From: UBA8687 sp964564655
Lineage (GTDB): Bacteria > Nitrospinota > Nitrospinia > Nitrospinales > VA-1
NCBI GenBank assembly: GCA_964564655.1
Contig: CAZMBO010000019.1
Coordinates: 1-26,504 of the forward strand
DNA: 26,504 nucleotides
Reading direction: 5' to 3'
Shown: piece by piece, positions 8,281 through 15,415 of the stretch
How the letters are laid out: every line of letters begins with the position of its first letter
Position numbering within the stretch: position 1 is the stretch's first letter
Made by a program: the position numbers and the translations under genes
The notes under the pieces: model-generated
What the model was told of the DNA's origin: nothing
What the model saw: the letters and a program-made list of their open reading frames with translations, nothing else
The model's database searches: none

Positions 8281-8730
8281 CTATTCACTTTCCTCTTTAA
8301 GGGATGAATCTTCAAAAGACAAATAATCCAGTCGACTCTCATAATCGAGCTGATCAAAAGGTTTGCCCTGCCTAAAACTCGAAAAATGCAGATCGGCATA
8401 AACAGCAATAATGGCGTGAAGAACTTCATGCTCTTCCATATCTTGTTCACGCAGTCGCTTAAAAGTTTTCTCGACACATTCTGGTTGTCCTGTGCGAAGT
8501 TGGCTATCAACAATAGTATGCAAAACGGTATGCACAAATGGGCTGACAATCTGCCCATTAATTTCTTGTGGATAGGCAGCCATCTCACCCTGGGTCCAGA
8601 TATCTTCAAATTCAGGGTGGAGATCCATAACATGCGCAATACGCGCGTCTAATTCTTCAAGATCTCGACCTTGCTGCCTGTCTGAGGCAACTCTTAAAAT
8701 TCGTGTTTGGGTTTCCTTATCAAATTGCAC
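8281..8730 (-). CDS. DUF1841 family protein
   Basis: A 149-residue soluble protein. The central and C-terminal parts match the DUF1841 pattern: SPFVHTVLHTIVDSQL, then EEHEVLHAIIAVYADLHF, with conserved histidines and a mostly helical layout. The family has no established function; the histidine-rich helices suggest metal binding, which is inference only. It is probably co-transcribed with the small gene at 8800-9084, and both lie on the minus strand between the two plus-strand central-metabolism loci. Confidence 0.7.
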   Translation of the reverse strand: MQFDKETQTRILRVASDRQQGRDLEELDARIAHVMDLHPEFEDIWTQGEMAAYPQEINGQIVSPFVHTVLHTIVDSQLRTGQPECVEKTFKRLREQDMEEHEVLHAIIAVYADLHFSSFRQGKPFDQLDYESRLDYLSFEDSSLKEESE

Positions 8731-8799
8731 AAAAAAGACTCAAAAAAGGTTAAATAGGGTTATTACTTTTCTTTGTGATGCCTTAGATGCTTCTCCGAG

Positions 8800-9084
8800 T
8801 CAAGGCGTTTCCGAGAAATGTGTCTTTCGATCTTTACCCTCATCTCCGTAGACCATAAAAACTCGCTTTCCTTGCCGCATATGGTATTTTGCCCAGGCAG
8901 GAGATTTTCCTTCATAACTGGCATCGGGATCTTCCCCTTCCGCTTTCAAATAGTCTGGGTAGTCCAATCCCGCATCATAAGCATCCACTAGTAGGCACTC
9001 AGTAGTGAAACCTTTGCCGCCTAGACATATTTTACTGAGAAATTCTTCAATCTTAGCAGGGTCATTCATTTCAATGGATTGCAT
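8800..9084 (-). CDS. hypothetical small acidic protein
   Basis: A 94-residue soluble protein that I do not recognise. It has no signal peptide or membrane segment. It starts with a short helix-like part (DPAKIEEFLSKIC), then an acidic middle rich in tyrosine and aspartate (AYDAGLDYPDYLKAEGEDPD), then a basic stretch (KYHMRQGKR) and a polar tail. A second in-frame ATG five codons in is an equally good start, and neither has a clear ribosome binding site. It lies 69 nt upstream of the DUF1841 gene in the same direction. Confidence 0.55.
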   Translation of the reverse strand: MQSIEMNDPAKIEEFLSKICLGGKGFTTECLLVDAYDAGLDYPDYLKAEGEDPDASYEGKSPAWAKYHMRQGKRVFMVYGDEGKDRKTHFSETP

Positions 9085-9172
9085 AATTTTTTGGATATAA
9101 AATTCAGTTAAATTAGCTGTGGAACAACTTAACTTTATAGTGGGTTATATATTGGAATCTATGAAACAAAAC

Positions 9173-9200
9173 TTGTATTTAAGGTATATTAGCATATGAT
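9173..9200 (+). promoter_or_regulatory. sigma70-like promoter upstream of the 107-residue gene
   Basis: TTGTAT (9173-9178), a 16-base spacer and TATGAT (9195-9200). Transcription would begin about 55 nt before the ATG at 9263. The -10 box is good and the -35 moderate. This is the divergent space between the 94-residue and 107-residue genes. Confidence 0.4.
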
Positions 9201-9262
9201 ATTGGCTCTTCAAAGTTACATAGAAATACCAAGAGAAATAAACCGCCAAATGAGTAACAAAA

Positions 9263-9586
9263 ATGCTTATTCAAGATAACCTTGTTTTAACCCGTTCAGA
9301 CCCTTCAGGTATGGGCGGAACCCAACTTATTTATCGCATGAAAAACTATGGGTTAACAGCGGTGAATAGACCTCAGGAAGAAATTTCTCAGATCCACTGG
9401 GAAGTGGAAGTCATAAAATTTAAGGATGATACCATCTCAAGTTTTGAGGTTTGTCATACGACAGAACTGGCAAACAAAACCTTAAAGTTTTACACAGATA
9501 AATCTTTAAACGAATTCATTGAAAAATCTTTTCAATACTTTGAGGAGTTGGGTTCACTGGAAAAAATGTTACCCCAGGAGCCCTAG
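9263..9586 (+). CDS. hypothetical 107-residue protein upstream of the oxidoreductase genes
   Basis: A 107-residue soluble protein of unknown function. It begins with a glycine-containing segment (SDPSGMGGTQLIY, 12-24) and continues with a beta-rich middle. It ends in helix-like acidic repeats (LNEFIEKSFQYFEELGSLEK). No cysteine motif or membrane segment is visible. It precedes the oxidoreductase alpha gene by 232 nt on the same strand. Five-subunit oxidoreductases of Hydrogenobacter type include a small epsilon subunit, so this could be an accessory subunit. Position is the only support, and a separate promoter lies between the two genes. Confidence 0.6.
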   Translation: MLIQDNLVLTRSDPSGMGGTQLIYRMKNYGLTAVNRPQEEISQIHWEVEVIKFKDDTISSFEVCHTTELANKTLKFYTDKSLNEFIEKSFQYFEELGSLEKMLPQEP

Positions 9587-9641
9587 GAAATGCTGTTGGA
9601 CCAAACCCCACATAAAAGCACATTTTTTATGGGCTTAGGGC

Positions 9642-9670
9642 TTGACAGTGACTATTATTGTTTCTAAGAT
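9642..9670 (+). promoter_or_regulatory. sigma70-like promoter for the oxidoreductase operon
   Basis: TTGACA (9642-9647), an ideal 17-base spacer and TAAGAT (9665-9670). It is the best promoter match in the window. Transcription would start near 9677, giving a leader of about 140 nt before the alpha-subunit ATG. AAGGAG at 9806-9811 is the ribosome binding site for that ATG. Confidence 0.65.
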
Positions 9671-9818
9671 GTGTCTTTTTTAAAGAAACAAGCTGGTTCT
9701 TTTAAAAGGGCGTTTCTGCTCCTTTTAGCCCCACTCGTTTAAAGGGTTATTTTAATTTATATCTGAATTTTTTTTAAGTTCTGAGCACTGATATTTTGAA
9801 AAAACAAGGAGTTTAATC

Positions 9819-11206
9819 ATGGCAAATGTGGTTGGTAGTTCGGTTTGCAGAACCGCCGTTGATGAGGGAAAACCCGCAGACTGGGTGCCAGGGGGTGAAA
9901 AACAAAAAGTAGTAGATCCTATGGAAATGTTTCATAAGCTTCCCCGAGAACAGCTATTTATTACAGGTAGTGAAGCAGCGAGAGAATCGATGAGACGGGC
10001 AAACATTGATATTGCTATTGCCTATCCCATTACTCCGCAAAGTGAATCCATGCAGCAGGCTGGCTATCTTTACGATGAAGGCTATATCAAAGAATATTAC
10101 CGAGCAGAAGAGGAGATTGGAACCTTCTCTGCTATTTCCGGTGCCTCCCGTGCAGGAGTACGTGCCCTGACAGCAACTTCAGGCCCTGGTCTAATGCGCG
10201 GTATGGAAGCAATCAGCTCTTGGCCGGGCGCAAGAACACCTATCATTATGCTGAACATGTGCCGGGTTATTAATACACCACTTGCTATTCAACCTGATAA
10301 CATCGAAATGTCATTCATGCTGAACACAGGAATCCTCATGTTACACGCTGAAAACCAACAGGATTTTTATGATTATCCGCTTGCCGCAATTTGTGCTTCA
10401 GAACAGGTGGATGTGACATTACCTGCAGTTGTTTCTGTGGATGGTTTTTTCTGCACGCATGCACGTGGCCCTGTAAAGGTAACCCCAGAAGAATACAAGT
10501 TGCCCCCTCGTGATGGATGGCGCTCCGCGGTCCCTGCAATGGATAATGAAAATCCTCCTGCGCGTATTTCCAGGGATGCCCCAATCCAGAAGAGTAATTT
10601 TATTAGTTACCATATGCATTCAAGTTGGCAACAGGAGGTCTTTGCAGCTGTTAAGCGATCGGCAAAATATTTTCGCAAATACCTTGGCGGTTTGGTTGAA
10701 GTTGTAAACCCTGATGCAGAGGACTTCATAATCGCGTCTGGCTGTGCTGTATCCCAGGCTAGGGAAGCCGTGCGACAGGAAGGCGAGCAAGGACGAAAAG
10801 TCGGCCTTGTTAAAGTTAAAACGCTTCGTCCATTTCCAACAGAAGAAATTTATGAGGCAGTTAAAGGTGCCAAACGAATTCTTATTCCTGAATTTAATCA
10901 AGCGGGATGGTTGCACAAAGAGGTTTGTTCCGTTCTTTATGGACGCACAAAAGCAGTAATTAAAGACGGACCGAGGGTATATGGCGGTATGACAATGCCG
11001 ACAGAGATGATCCTCGAGTGGCNNNNNNNNNNNNNNNNNNNNNNNNNNNNNNNNNNNNNNNNNNNNNNNNNNNNNNNNNNNNNNNNNNNNNNNNNNNNNN
11101 NNNNNNNNNNNNNNNNNNNNNNGGACCGAGGGTATATGGCGGTATGACAATGCCGACAGAGATGATCCTCGAGTGGCTTGAAGAGTTTCGTAAAGAAGTG
11201 AAATAA
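9819..11206 (+). CDS. 2-oxoacid:ferredoxin oxidoreductase alpha subunit, interrupted by a scaffold gap
   Basis: Large subunit of an enzyme that reversibly carboxylates an acyl-CoA to a 2-oxoacid using reduced ferredoxin. The hallmark YPITPQSES is at residues 69-77. The N-terminal domain (about 48-240) and the C-terminal transketolase-like domain (about 300-400) follow in the usual order. The reading frame is broken by 100 N at 11023-11122. The 55 bases before the gap (10968-11022) are repeated exactly after it (11123-11177), so the ends really overlap. Removing one copy and the N restores one frame ending LEWLEEFRKEVK and a TAA at 11204-11206, for 410 residues. SucCD nearby favours 2-oxoglutarate as product (forA/korA type); pyruvate cannot be excluded. 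A short extension of about 45 residues precedes the first domain. Confidence 0.92.
10968..11177. repeat. 55-bp direct repeat flanking a 100-N gap (assembly artefact)
   Basis: Bases 10968-11022 and 11123-11177 are identical over 55 bases and abut the 100-N run on its left and right sides. The repeat is coding sequence in the same gene and gives a seamless frame when merged. This is the signature of two contigs that overlap by one k-mer but were scaffolded with a default gap. It is not a biological duplication. Confidence 0.95.
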
Positions 11207-11332
11207 TCATTTTTGCAGGATTTATTGTTTAGCTTTTTAAATACAGGTATAATCACAATAGTTAAAGCATTGTGCAGCTTGTTTATTAAATAATTAATTA
11301 CTATTTAAGACATTTTTATAAAGGATTAATTT

Positions 11333-12226
11333 ATGTCTCTTGAAACTTTAAGACCTTCACCGGCCTTCAAAGATGTCCTACCTGTTGAGTATAAAGATCT
11401 GGTAGAACATGGCCCGTATAATAACCGTAATGGTAAGGAAACCCAGTCAGTAAAAGTTACAGATATGGGGAAATTTAAGGAAGTGATTGAAGAGCACCCT
11501 ATGTGTGCGGGCTGCGCAATGACACTGTTCATTCGCCTGACCTACATCGGAATGCCAAACCCTGAACATACTATTGTTGTAGGAACAGCAGGATGTGGCC
11601 GTTTAGCAATATCCCAAGCTTCAGTCCCCTTTATCTACGGTAACTATGGCGACACCAATGCAGTTGCATCTGGTTTGAAGCGAGGCCTAGAAATTCGTTT
11701 TCCGAATCAGAAAAAGGATGTTGTGGTAATGGCGGGTGACGGCGGCCTGATCGACATTGGTTTCCAGGGTTTAATGCATAGCTGGTTCCGCAAAGAAAAA
11801 TTCACAACGATCATGCTCGACAACGAAGTTTATGGAAATACGGGTGGACAAGAAAGTGGCATGACCAATCATGGTAAAGTTCTCAAAATGGCTCCACGGG
11901 GAAAATTTGGAGACAAAGTCGATGCATTAGGTCTGGCGAAGGTAGCTGGAGTTGATTATATTGCCCGCCTTGCTCCAACCAATCCAGCTCGTGTGGCTCG
12001 TACGATCCGCCGTGCAATCATGGTGGCTCGAGAAGTTGGTCACAGCTACGTTCAGGCTTATACTTCCTGTAATATTGAATACTCAATTCCTACACCTGAA
12101 GTTATGAAAGATGCCTTTGAAATCGAAAAAGAACGCTATGGTTTTGAAGAAATCATTTCACCGGCAGCTAAAGAATATTTAGACGAAGTTGAGAAAAAAG
12201 CAAAAAAGAAAAAATCTGACCGATAA
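11333..12226 (+). CDS. 2-oxoacid:ferredoxin oxidoreductase beta subunit
   Basis: A 297-residue thiamine-diphosphate and [4Fe-4S]-binding subunit. Cluster cysteines are C58 and C61 (CAGC), C88 (AGCGR) and C246 (TSCN). The thiamine-diphosphate/Mg motif begins at GDG (135-137) and ends at N164 in LDNEVYGNTGGQ. These are standard for the beta subunit of multi-subunit oxidoreductases. The C-terminus is lysine-rich (EKKAKKKKSDR). AAGGA a few bases upstream is the ribosome binding site. The 126-nt AT-rich interval after the alpha gene shows no terminator. Downstream, AAGGAGG at 12227-12233 clearly announces the next gene. Confidence 0.95.
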   Translation: MSLETLRPSPAFKDVLPVEYKDLVEHGPYNNRNGKETQSVKVTDMGKFKEVIEEHPMCAGCAMTLFIRLTYIGMPNPEHTIVVGTAGCGRLAISQASVPFIYGNYGDTNAVASGLKRGLEIRFPNQKKDVVVMAGDGGLIDIGFQGLMHSWFRKEKFTTIMLDNEVYGNTGGQESGMTNHGKVLKMAPRGKFGDKVDALGLAKVAGVDYIARLAPTNPARVARTIRRAIMVAREVGHSYVQAYTSCNIEYSIPTPEVMKDAFEIEKERYGFEEIISPAAKEYLDEVEKKAKKKKSDR

Positions 12227-12241
12227 AAGGAGGAGAACACT

Positions 12242-12341
12242 NNNNNNNNNNNNNNNNNNNNNNNNNNNNNNNNNNNNNNNNNNNNNNNNNNNNNNNNNNN
12301 NNNNNNNNNNNNNNNNNNNNNNNNNNNNNNNNNNNNNNNNN
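12242..12341. other. 100-N assembly gap covering the gamma-subunit start
   Basis: Exactly 100 N. Unlike the first gap, the flanks share no overlap, so real sequence is missing. A strong Shine-Dalgarno (AAGGAGG, 12227-12233) sits 8 bases before the first N, so the gamma start codon lies at or just inside the gap. The length is probably nominal. Confidence 0.95.
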
Positions 12342-12839
12342 ATTTTCCCAAATGTTCTTATGATTTTTCATCCCTCTGTTATTACCCTTGGCAAGTCATA
12401 CACCATGCCTTTTTATACCGGGTTAAAACAAAAGGGAATCATCTTAATTAACAGCAGGACTCCAATTCCTTTCAGTCCCGATGAAGAAAGAGAGCTGGAA
12501 GAAAAAGAAGCACGTATCTACTACTTACCTGCTACAGAAATGGCAAATGACCTGGCAAAAACAGAACTGGCCACCAACATGGCGATGTGTGGAGCAATTT
12601 CCGGGATTTTTGGTCTGCCTGATCCCGAGTCTCTGGCAGCGTCTGTAAAAGATCGGTTCATAGGAAAAGGAATTGTAACCTCTGGTGGTACCGCCGCCTT
12701 GGACAGTGCTATAGAGAAAAAGTTTGCTAAAAAGCAGAAGTTGCTTGAAGCAAACCAAAAAGTCCTAGATGGAGCAATCCAATACACCATTGATCAAGGC
12801 TGGTCTGAAGCAGAACAACCTGCTAAAAGCACCGCGTAA
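12342..12839 (+). CDS. 2-oxoacid:ferredoxin oxidoreductase gamma subunit, N-terminus lost in gap
   Basis: The 165 visible codons run from the gap edge to a TAA at 12837-12839. They begin inside a Rossmann-like strand (FPNVLMIFHPSVI), continue with KQKGIILINSRTP, and hold LAKTELATNMAMCGAISG (the helix seen in gamma subunits) and a helical tail. Gamma subunits are usually about 180-230 residues, so the missing part should be roughly 60-75 residues with the glycine-rich N-terminal motif. That is more than 100 bases could code for. Position between the beta and ferredoxin genes supports the call. The start is not visible. Confidence 0.85.
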   Translation: MFPNVLMIFHPSVITLGKSYTMPFYTGLKQKGIILINSRTPIPFSPDEERELEEKEARIYYLPATEMANDLAKTELATNMAMCGAISGIFGLPDPESLAASVKDRFIGKGIVTSGGTAALDSAIEKKFAKKQKLLEANQKVLDGAIQYTIDQGWSEAEQPAKSTA

Positions 12840-12859
12840 CGTTAAAGACTGGAGAAAAC

Positions 12860-13123
12860 ATGTACTACATTGCTCAAGTTGACAAGGACATTTGTTCTGC
12901 TAAAAACTGCCATCTGTGTACGCAGTATTGTCCTGAATCAAACTGTATAAATTATAGCGAAGAAGACAAGTCTGCCTATGTATCCGTAGACCGGTGTAAG
13001 GCTTGCGAAATTTGTGTCTATATTTGCTCGGATATTGCTAAAAATGATGCAATAAAAATGAAATGGATTGATGATCTGAATGAAGGCTTTGTTATAAAAA
13101 AATCCGGAGTAGTTTTACGATAA
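12860..13123 (+). CDS. 2-oxoacid:ferredoxin oxidoreductase delta (ferredoxin) subunit
   Basis: An 87-residue protein with two [4Fe-4S] motifs: C12-x4-C17-x2-C20-x3-C24 and C46-x2-C49-x2-C52-x3-C56, plus C29. The first motif departs from the classical CxxCxxCxxxC by its four-residue first spacing. As the electron-transfer subunit it would pass electrons between external ferredoxin and the catalytic subunits. It starts 20 nt after the gamma stop, with GGAG upstream of the ATG. It is the last gene of the operon, followed directly by a strong terminator. Confidence 0.9.
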   Translation: MYYIAQVDKDICSAKNCHLCTQYCPESNCINYSEEDKSAYVSVDRCKACEICVYICSDIAKNDAIKMKWIDDLNEGFVIKKSGVVLR

Positions 13124-13137
13124 ATTTTCTTAACACC

Positions 13138-13178
13138 AAAAAAGGTATTTGAGCTAAGCAGCTCAAATACCTTTTTTT
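13138..13178 (+). terminator. intrinsic terminator ending the oxidoreductase operon
   Basis: A perfect 18-bp stem (13138-13155 with 13160-13177) around a 4-nt AAGC loop, with A-rich 5' and T-rich 3' arms (seven T at 13172-13178). The hairpin is symmetrical, so it could act on both strands. It separates the oxidoreductase genes from ndk. Confidence 0.92.
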
Positions 13179-13217
13179 GTTCAATATAAAAAATAAATCT
13201 AAAAAGAAAGTATTAAA

Positions 13218-13631
13218 ATGGAAAGAACTTTTGCAATCATAAAGCCTGACGCAGTCGAACGAAATTTAATAGGGAAAATTTTAGAACGGATTGAGTCTAA
13301 TGGGTTTAAAATAGCTGGAATGAAAAAAGCGCAACTCTCCCAGAAGGAAGCTAAGGGCTTTTATTATGTGCATAAAGAACGGCCTTTTTTCGACAGTCTG
13401 ACTGAGTTCATGTCCTCCGGCCCTGTGGTACTTCTGGTCCTTGAAAAAGAAAATGCAATAACCGCTTGGAGGGATTTAATGGGTGCTACAAACCCTAAAG
13501 ATGCAAAAGAAGGGACTATCCGAAAAGACTTTGCTGTAAGTATTGAAAAAAATTCAACGCATGGTTCAGATTCTGCCGAAAACGCAGCATTTGAATTGTC
13601 GTATTTTTTCAGCGAAACTGAAATTCTTTAA
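13218..13631 (+). CDS. ndk: nucleoside diphosphate kinase
   Basis: Transfers the gamma phosphate of ATP to nucleoside diphosphates through a phosphohistidine. The 137 residues match the family length. It opens ERTFAIIKPDAVERNLIG, and the catalytic histidine is H115 in NSTHGSDS. Because it follows the strong terminator it should have its own promoter; the AT-rich 40 bases before the ATG show no convincing boxes. Downstream genes on the same strand are closely spaced, so ndk may head a long transcript. Confidence 0.97.
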   Translation: MERTFAIIKPDAVERNLIGKILERIESNGFKIAGMKKAQLSQKEAKGFYYVHKERPFFDSLTEFMSSGPVVLLVLEKENAITAWRDLMGATNPKDAKEGTIRKDFAVSIEKNSTHGSDSAENAAFELSYFFSETEIL

Positions 13632-13653
13632 AAACTCAAACGCTTTGATTTAT

Positions 13654-14193
13654 ATGAAATCCTTTTTCGCAATTCTTCTATTTACTCTTCTAGGTTTGCC
13701 ATTTTCTGCATTAGCGGACTCCGGATATGAGTATCAGCTTTATAAAAACCATGAAAATTACGGCATCGTAGTTTTTCCCAAAAAGAACATATTTAAAGAT
13801 TTAGAAAGTTACCTGTTTTCAATTTCCTTTGAATCTGCAGAGTCGGGAAAAGCGGTCATGCGTCATGGGACTAAAAATGAGAATGCGACCTATATGATGC
13901 CCCTTGAAGCGCAAAAAAGGCATTCCATTGAAAAGTTTATTGTTATTCAAGTTATAGATTCTATGAGTATGCTAGTAGGGGTTTATGACCCGGAATGGGG
14001 TCTTACTTTACCCTCTGCAATTGTTGAAATGGAAACCATCAAGCAAAATATTCCCAAGACATTGAACGTCTTCAGAGGATCAAATCGACAACGCCAAACC
14101 CATTACATTCCTCAAAAAATGCCCTCAAATCCTAATTTTCCTTCAATGTTGGAATATAATATAATATCTACTAGAGGAACTTATTCAAATTAG
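13654..14193 (+). CDS. exported protein of unknown function
   Basis: A 179-residue protein starting at an ATG that opens a classical signal peptide: MKSFFAILLF, a hydrophobic core and a likely cleavage after ALA (residue 21). It has no lipobox. Starting further upstream would put 37 polar residues ahead of the signal and overlap ndk, so I reject that. The mature part is mixed alpha/beta without cysteine motifs and contains the segment VGVYDPEWGLTLPSAIVEM. The C-terminus is polar and proline- and asparagine-rich. I do not recognise the family. It lies 22 nt after ndk and 20 nt before the FmdB-like gene. Confidence 0.65.
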   Translation: MKSFFAILLFTLLGLPFSALADSGYEYQLYKNHENYGIVVFPKKNIFKDLESYLFSISFESAESGKAVMRHGTKNENATYMMPLEAQKRHSIEKFIVIQVIDSMSMLVGVYDPEWGLTLPSAIVEMETIKQNIPKTLNVFRGSNRQRQTHYIPQKMPSNPNFPSMLEYNIISTRGTYSN

Positions 14194-14213
14194 CAAGGCT
14201 CGGAGGCAATATC

Positions 14214-14405
14214 ATGCCCGTTTATGAATACCAGTGTGAAAAATGTAAAGATGTTGTTGAGGTTTTGCAAAAGGTGAGTGATGAACCACTGACTGAGTGC
14301 GAAAAATGCGGAGGCAAAATAGAAAAGCTATTCAATACGATGAATTTTCACTTATATGGCCCTGGTTTTTATTCAACCGATAATAAACGAAAATATCTTA
14401 AATAA
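14214..14405 (+). CDS. FmdB family zinc-ribbon protein
   Basis: A 63-residue protein starting MPVYEYQCEKC, with paired cysteines C8/C11 and C29/C32 forming a zinc ribbon of the FmdB (putative regulatory protein) family. The C-terminal YGPGFYSTDNKR segment is also family-typical. FmdB was named for a proposed regulatory role near formamidase genes; most members have no proven function. GGAGG about 8 bases before the ATG is a good ribosome binding site. Confidence 0.88.
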   Translation: MPVYEYQCEKCKDVVEVLQKVSDEPLTECEKCGGKIEKLFNTMNFHLYGPGFYSTDNKRKYLK

Positions 14406-14416
14406 AAACCCGTAAA

Positions 14417-14842
14417 ATGATTTATATTACCCGCCGCCTAGAGTTCTGCGCAAGCCATCGCCTTTATAATCCTGAGTTTTCCGACGACAAAAATGACAAA
14501 ACATTTGGCCTTTGCAATAACCCAAACGGACACGGTCATAACTATGTCCTCGAGGTCACCGTAAGAGGCGAAGTTGACCCACAAACCGGGATGGTGTTGG
14601 ATTTAAAAGCGCTAAAAAAACTAATCAATGAAGAAATTGTGAGCAAGGTAGACCACAAAAACCTGAACGTTGATGTAGATTTTCTAGAAGGAGTCATACC
14701 CACAGCAGAAAATATTGCTATCCATATTTGGGATATCCTTGAACCCAAGATTGAAAATGGTACATTGCACGAAGTAAAACTTTTCGAGTCTGAAAAGAAT
14801 TTTGTTGTCTACCATGGAGCTTCTGTTGAAAGACCTAATTAA
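14417..14842 (+). CDS. 6-pyruvoyl-tetrahydropterin synthase / QueD family enzyme
   Basis: A 141-residue T-fold enzyme acting on 7,8-dihydroneopterin triphosphate, the FolE product. Zinc ligands are H14, H39 and H41; the catalytic cysteine is C33, with D79/H80 and E124 completing the site. The segment CNNPNGHGHNY (33-43) and the later DHKNL (79-83) closely match animal PTPS, where that cysteine spacing is characteristic. In bacteria the family usually acts as QueD in queuosine synthesis or as a PTPS-like enzyme. The animal-like active site and the directly following folE favour a pterin role, but the sequence cannot separate these outcomes. Its end overlaps folE. Confidence 0.9.
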   Translation: MIYITRRLEFCASHRLYNPEFSDDKNDKTFGLCNNPNGHGHNYVLEVTVRGEVDPQTGMVLDLKALKKLINEEIVSKVDHKNLNVDVDFLEGVIPTAENIAIHIWDILEPKIENGTLHEVKLFESEKNFVVYHGASVERPN

Positions 14843-15383
14843 AAGAATATTACAAGAAATTGGCGAGGATCCATCCCGCGAGGGACTGCAAAATACTCCC
14901 GAGAGAGTAGAAAAATCCCTCAAGTTTTTAACCAGTGGTTATTGGGTTAACCTTGAAGAATTGGTAAACGGTGCTTTATTTAATGAAGACTACGATGAAA
15001 TGGTTATTGTCAAAGATATCGACCTATTTAGTATGTGTGAACACCATATGTTACCATTTATCGGAAAATGCCATGTCGCATATCTACCTAAAGGAAAGAT
15101 CATTGGACTCAGCAAAATCCCCAAAATTGTTGACGCTTTCAGCAGAAGATTGCAGGTTCAAGAACGGTTGACAAATCAAATAGCACAAAATCTGGAAAAA
15201 ATACTCAATCCAATAGGGGTAGGAGTTGTGATTGAAGCTCTGCATTTATGCATGTGTATGCGTGGAGTTGCGAAACAAAACTCTTACACAACGACTAGTT
15301 CGATGCTCGGATCTTTTAAGCAAGATGCCAGAACACGCGGGGAATTTCTAAGTCTAATACCACCGCAAGGTACAAGAAAATAA
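14814..15383 (+). CDS. folE: GTP cyclohydrolase I
   Basis: Converts GTP to 7,8-dihydroneopterin triphosphate, the first step of folate, biopterin and queuosine pathways. The 189-residue protein has the family start (LIKRILQEIGEDPSREGLQN), zinc ligands C75 and H78 in SMCEHH and C146 in HLCMCMRG, and GLSKIPKIVDAFSRR in the core. I chose the ATG at 14814; a TTG four codons earlier would also work. The start lies inside the preceding pterin synthase gene (29-nt overlap), so translation is probably coupled. Confidence 0.95.
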   Translation: MELLLKDLIKRILQEIGEDPSREGLQNTPERVEKSLKFLTSGYWVNLEELVNGALFNEDYDEMVIVKDIDLFSMCEHHMLPFIGKCHVAYLPKGKIIGLSKIPKIVDAFSRRLQVQERLTNQIAQNLEKILNPIGVGVVIEALHLCMCMRGVAKQNSYTTTSSMLGSFKQDARTRGEFLSLIPPQGTRK

Positions 15384-15415
15384 TTTGATTTTTAACCTAT
15401 TTCAAAAAGCCTTAT

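Noticed and set aside
9607..9633. Hairpin (CATAAAA / TTTTATG with flanking CCC/GG) as terminator after the 107-residue gene
   Set aside because: The stem has a bulge and AT-only core with no following T-run, so it is not convincing.
10968..11206. A separate 62-residue protein after the first N-run, or a tandem duplication in the alpha gene
   Set aside because: The repeat is exactly at both gap edges and merges into one intact gene, so it is an assembly artefact.
12189..12839. A single frame running from inside the beta gene through the second gap to the gamma stop
   Set aside because: It reads through N and starts in a different frame inside the beta gene; the Shine-Dalgarno at 12227-12233 shows the true start is at the gap.
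13543..13653. A longer start for the exported protein, overlapping ndk
   Set aside because: It would place 37 polar residues ahead of a clear signal peptide that begins at 13654.
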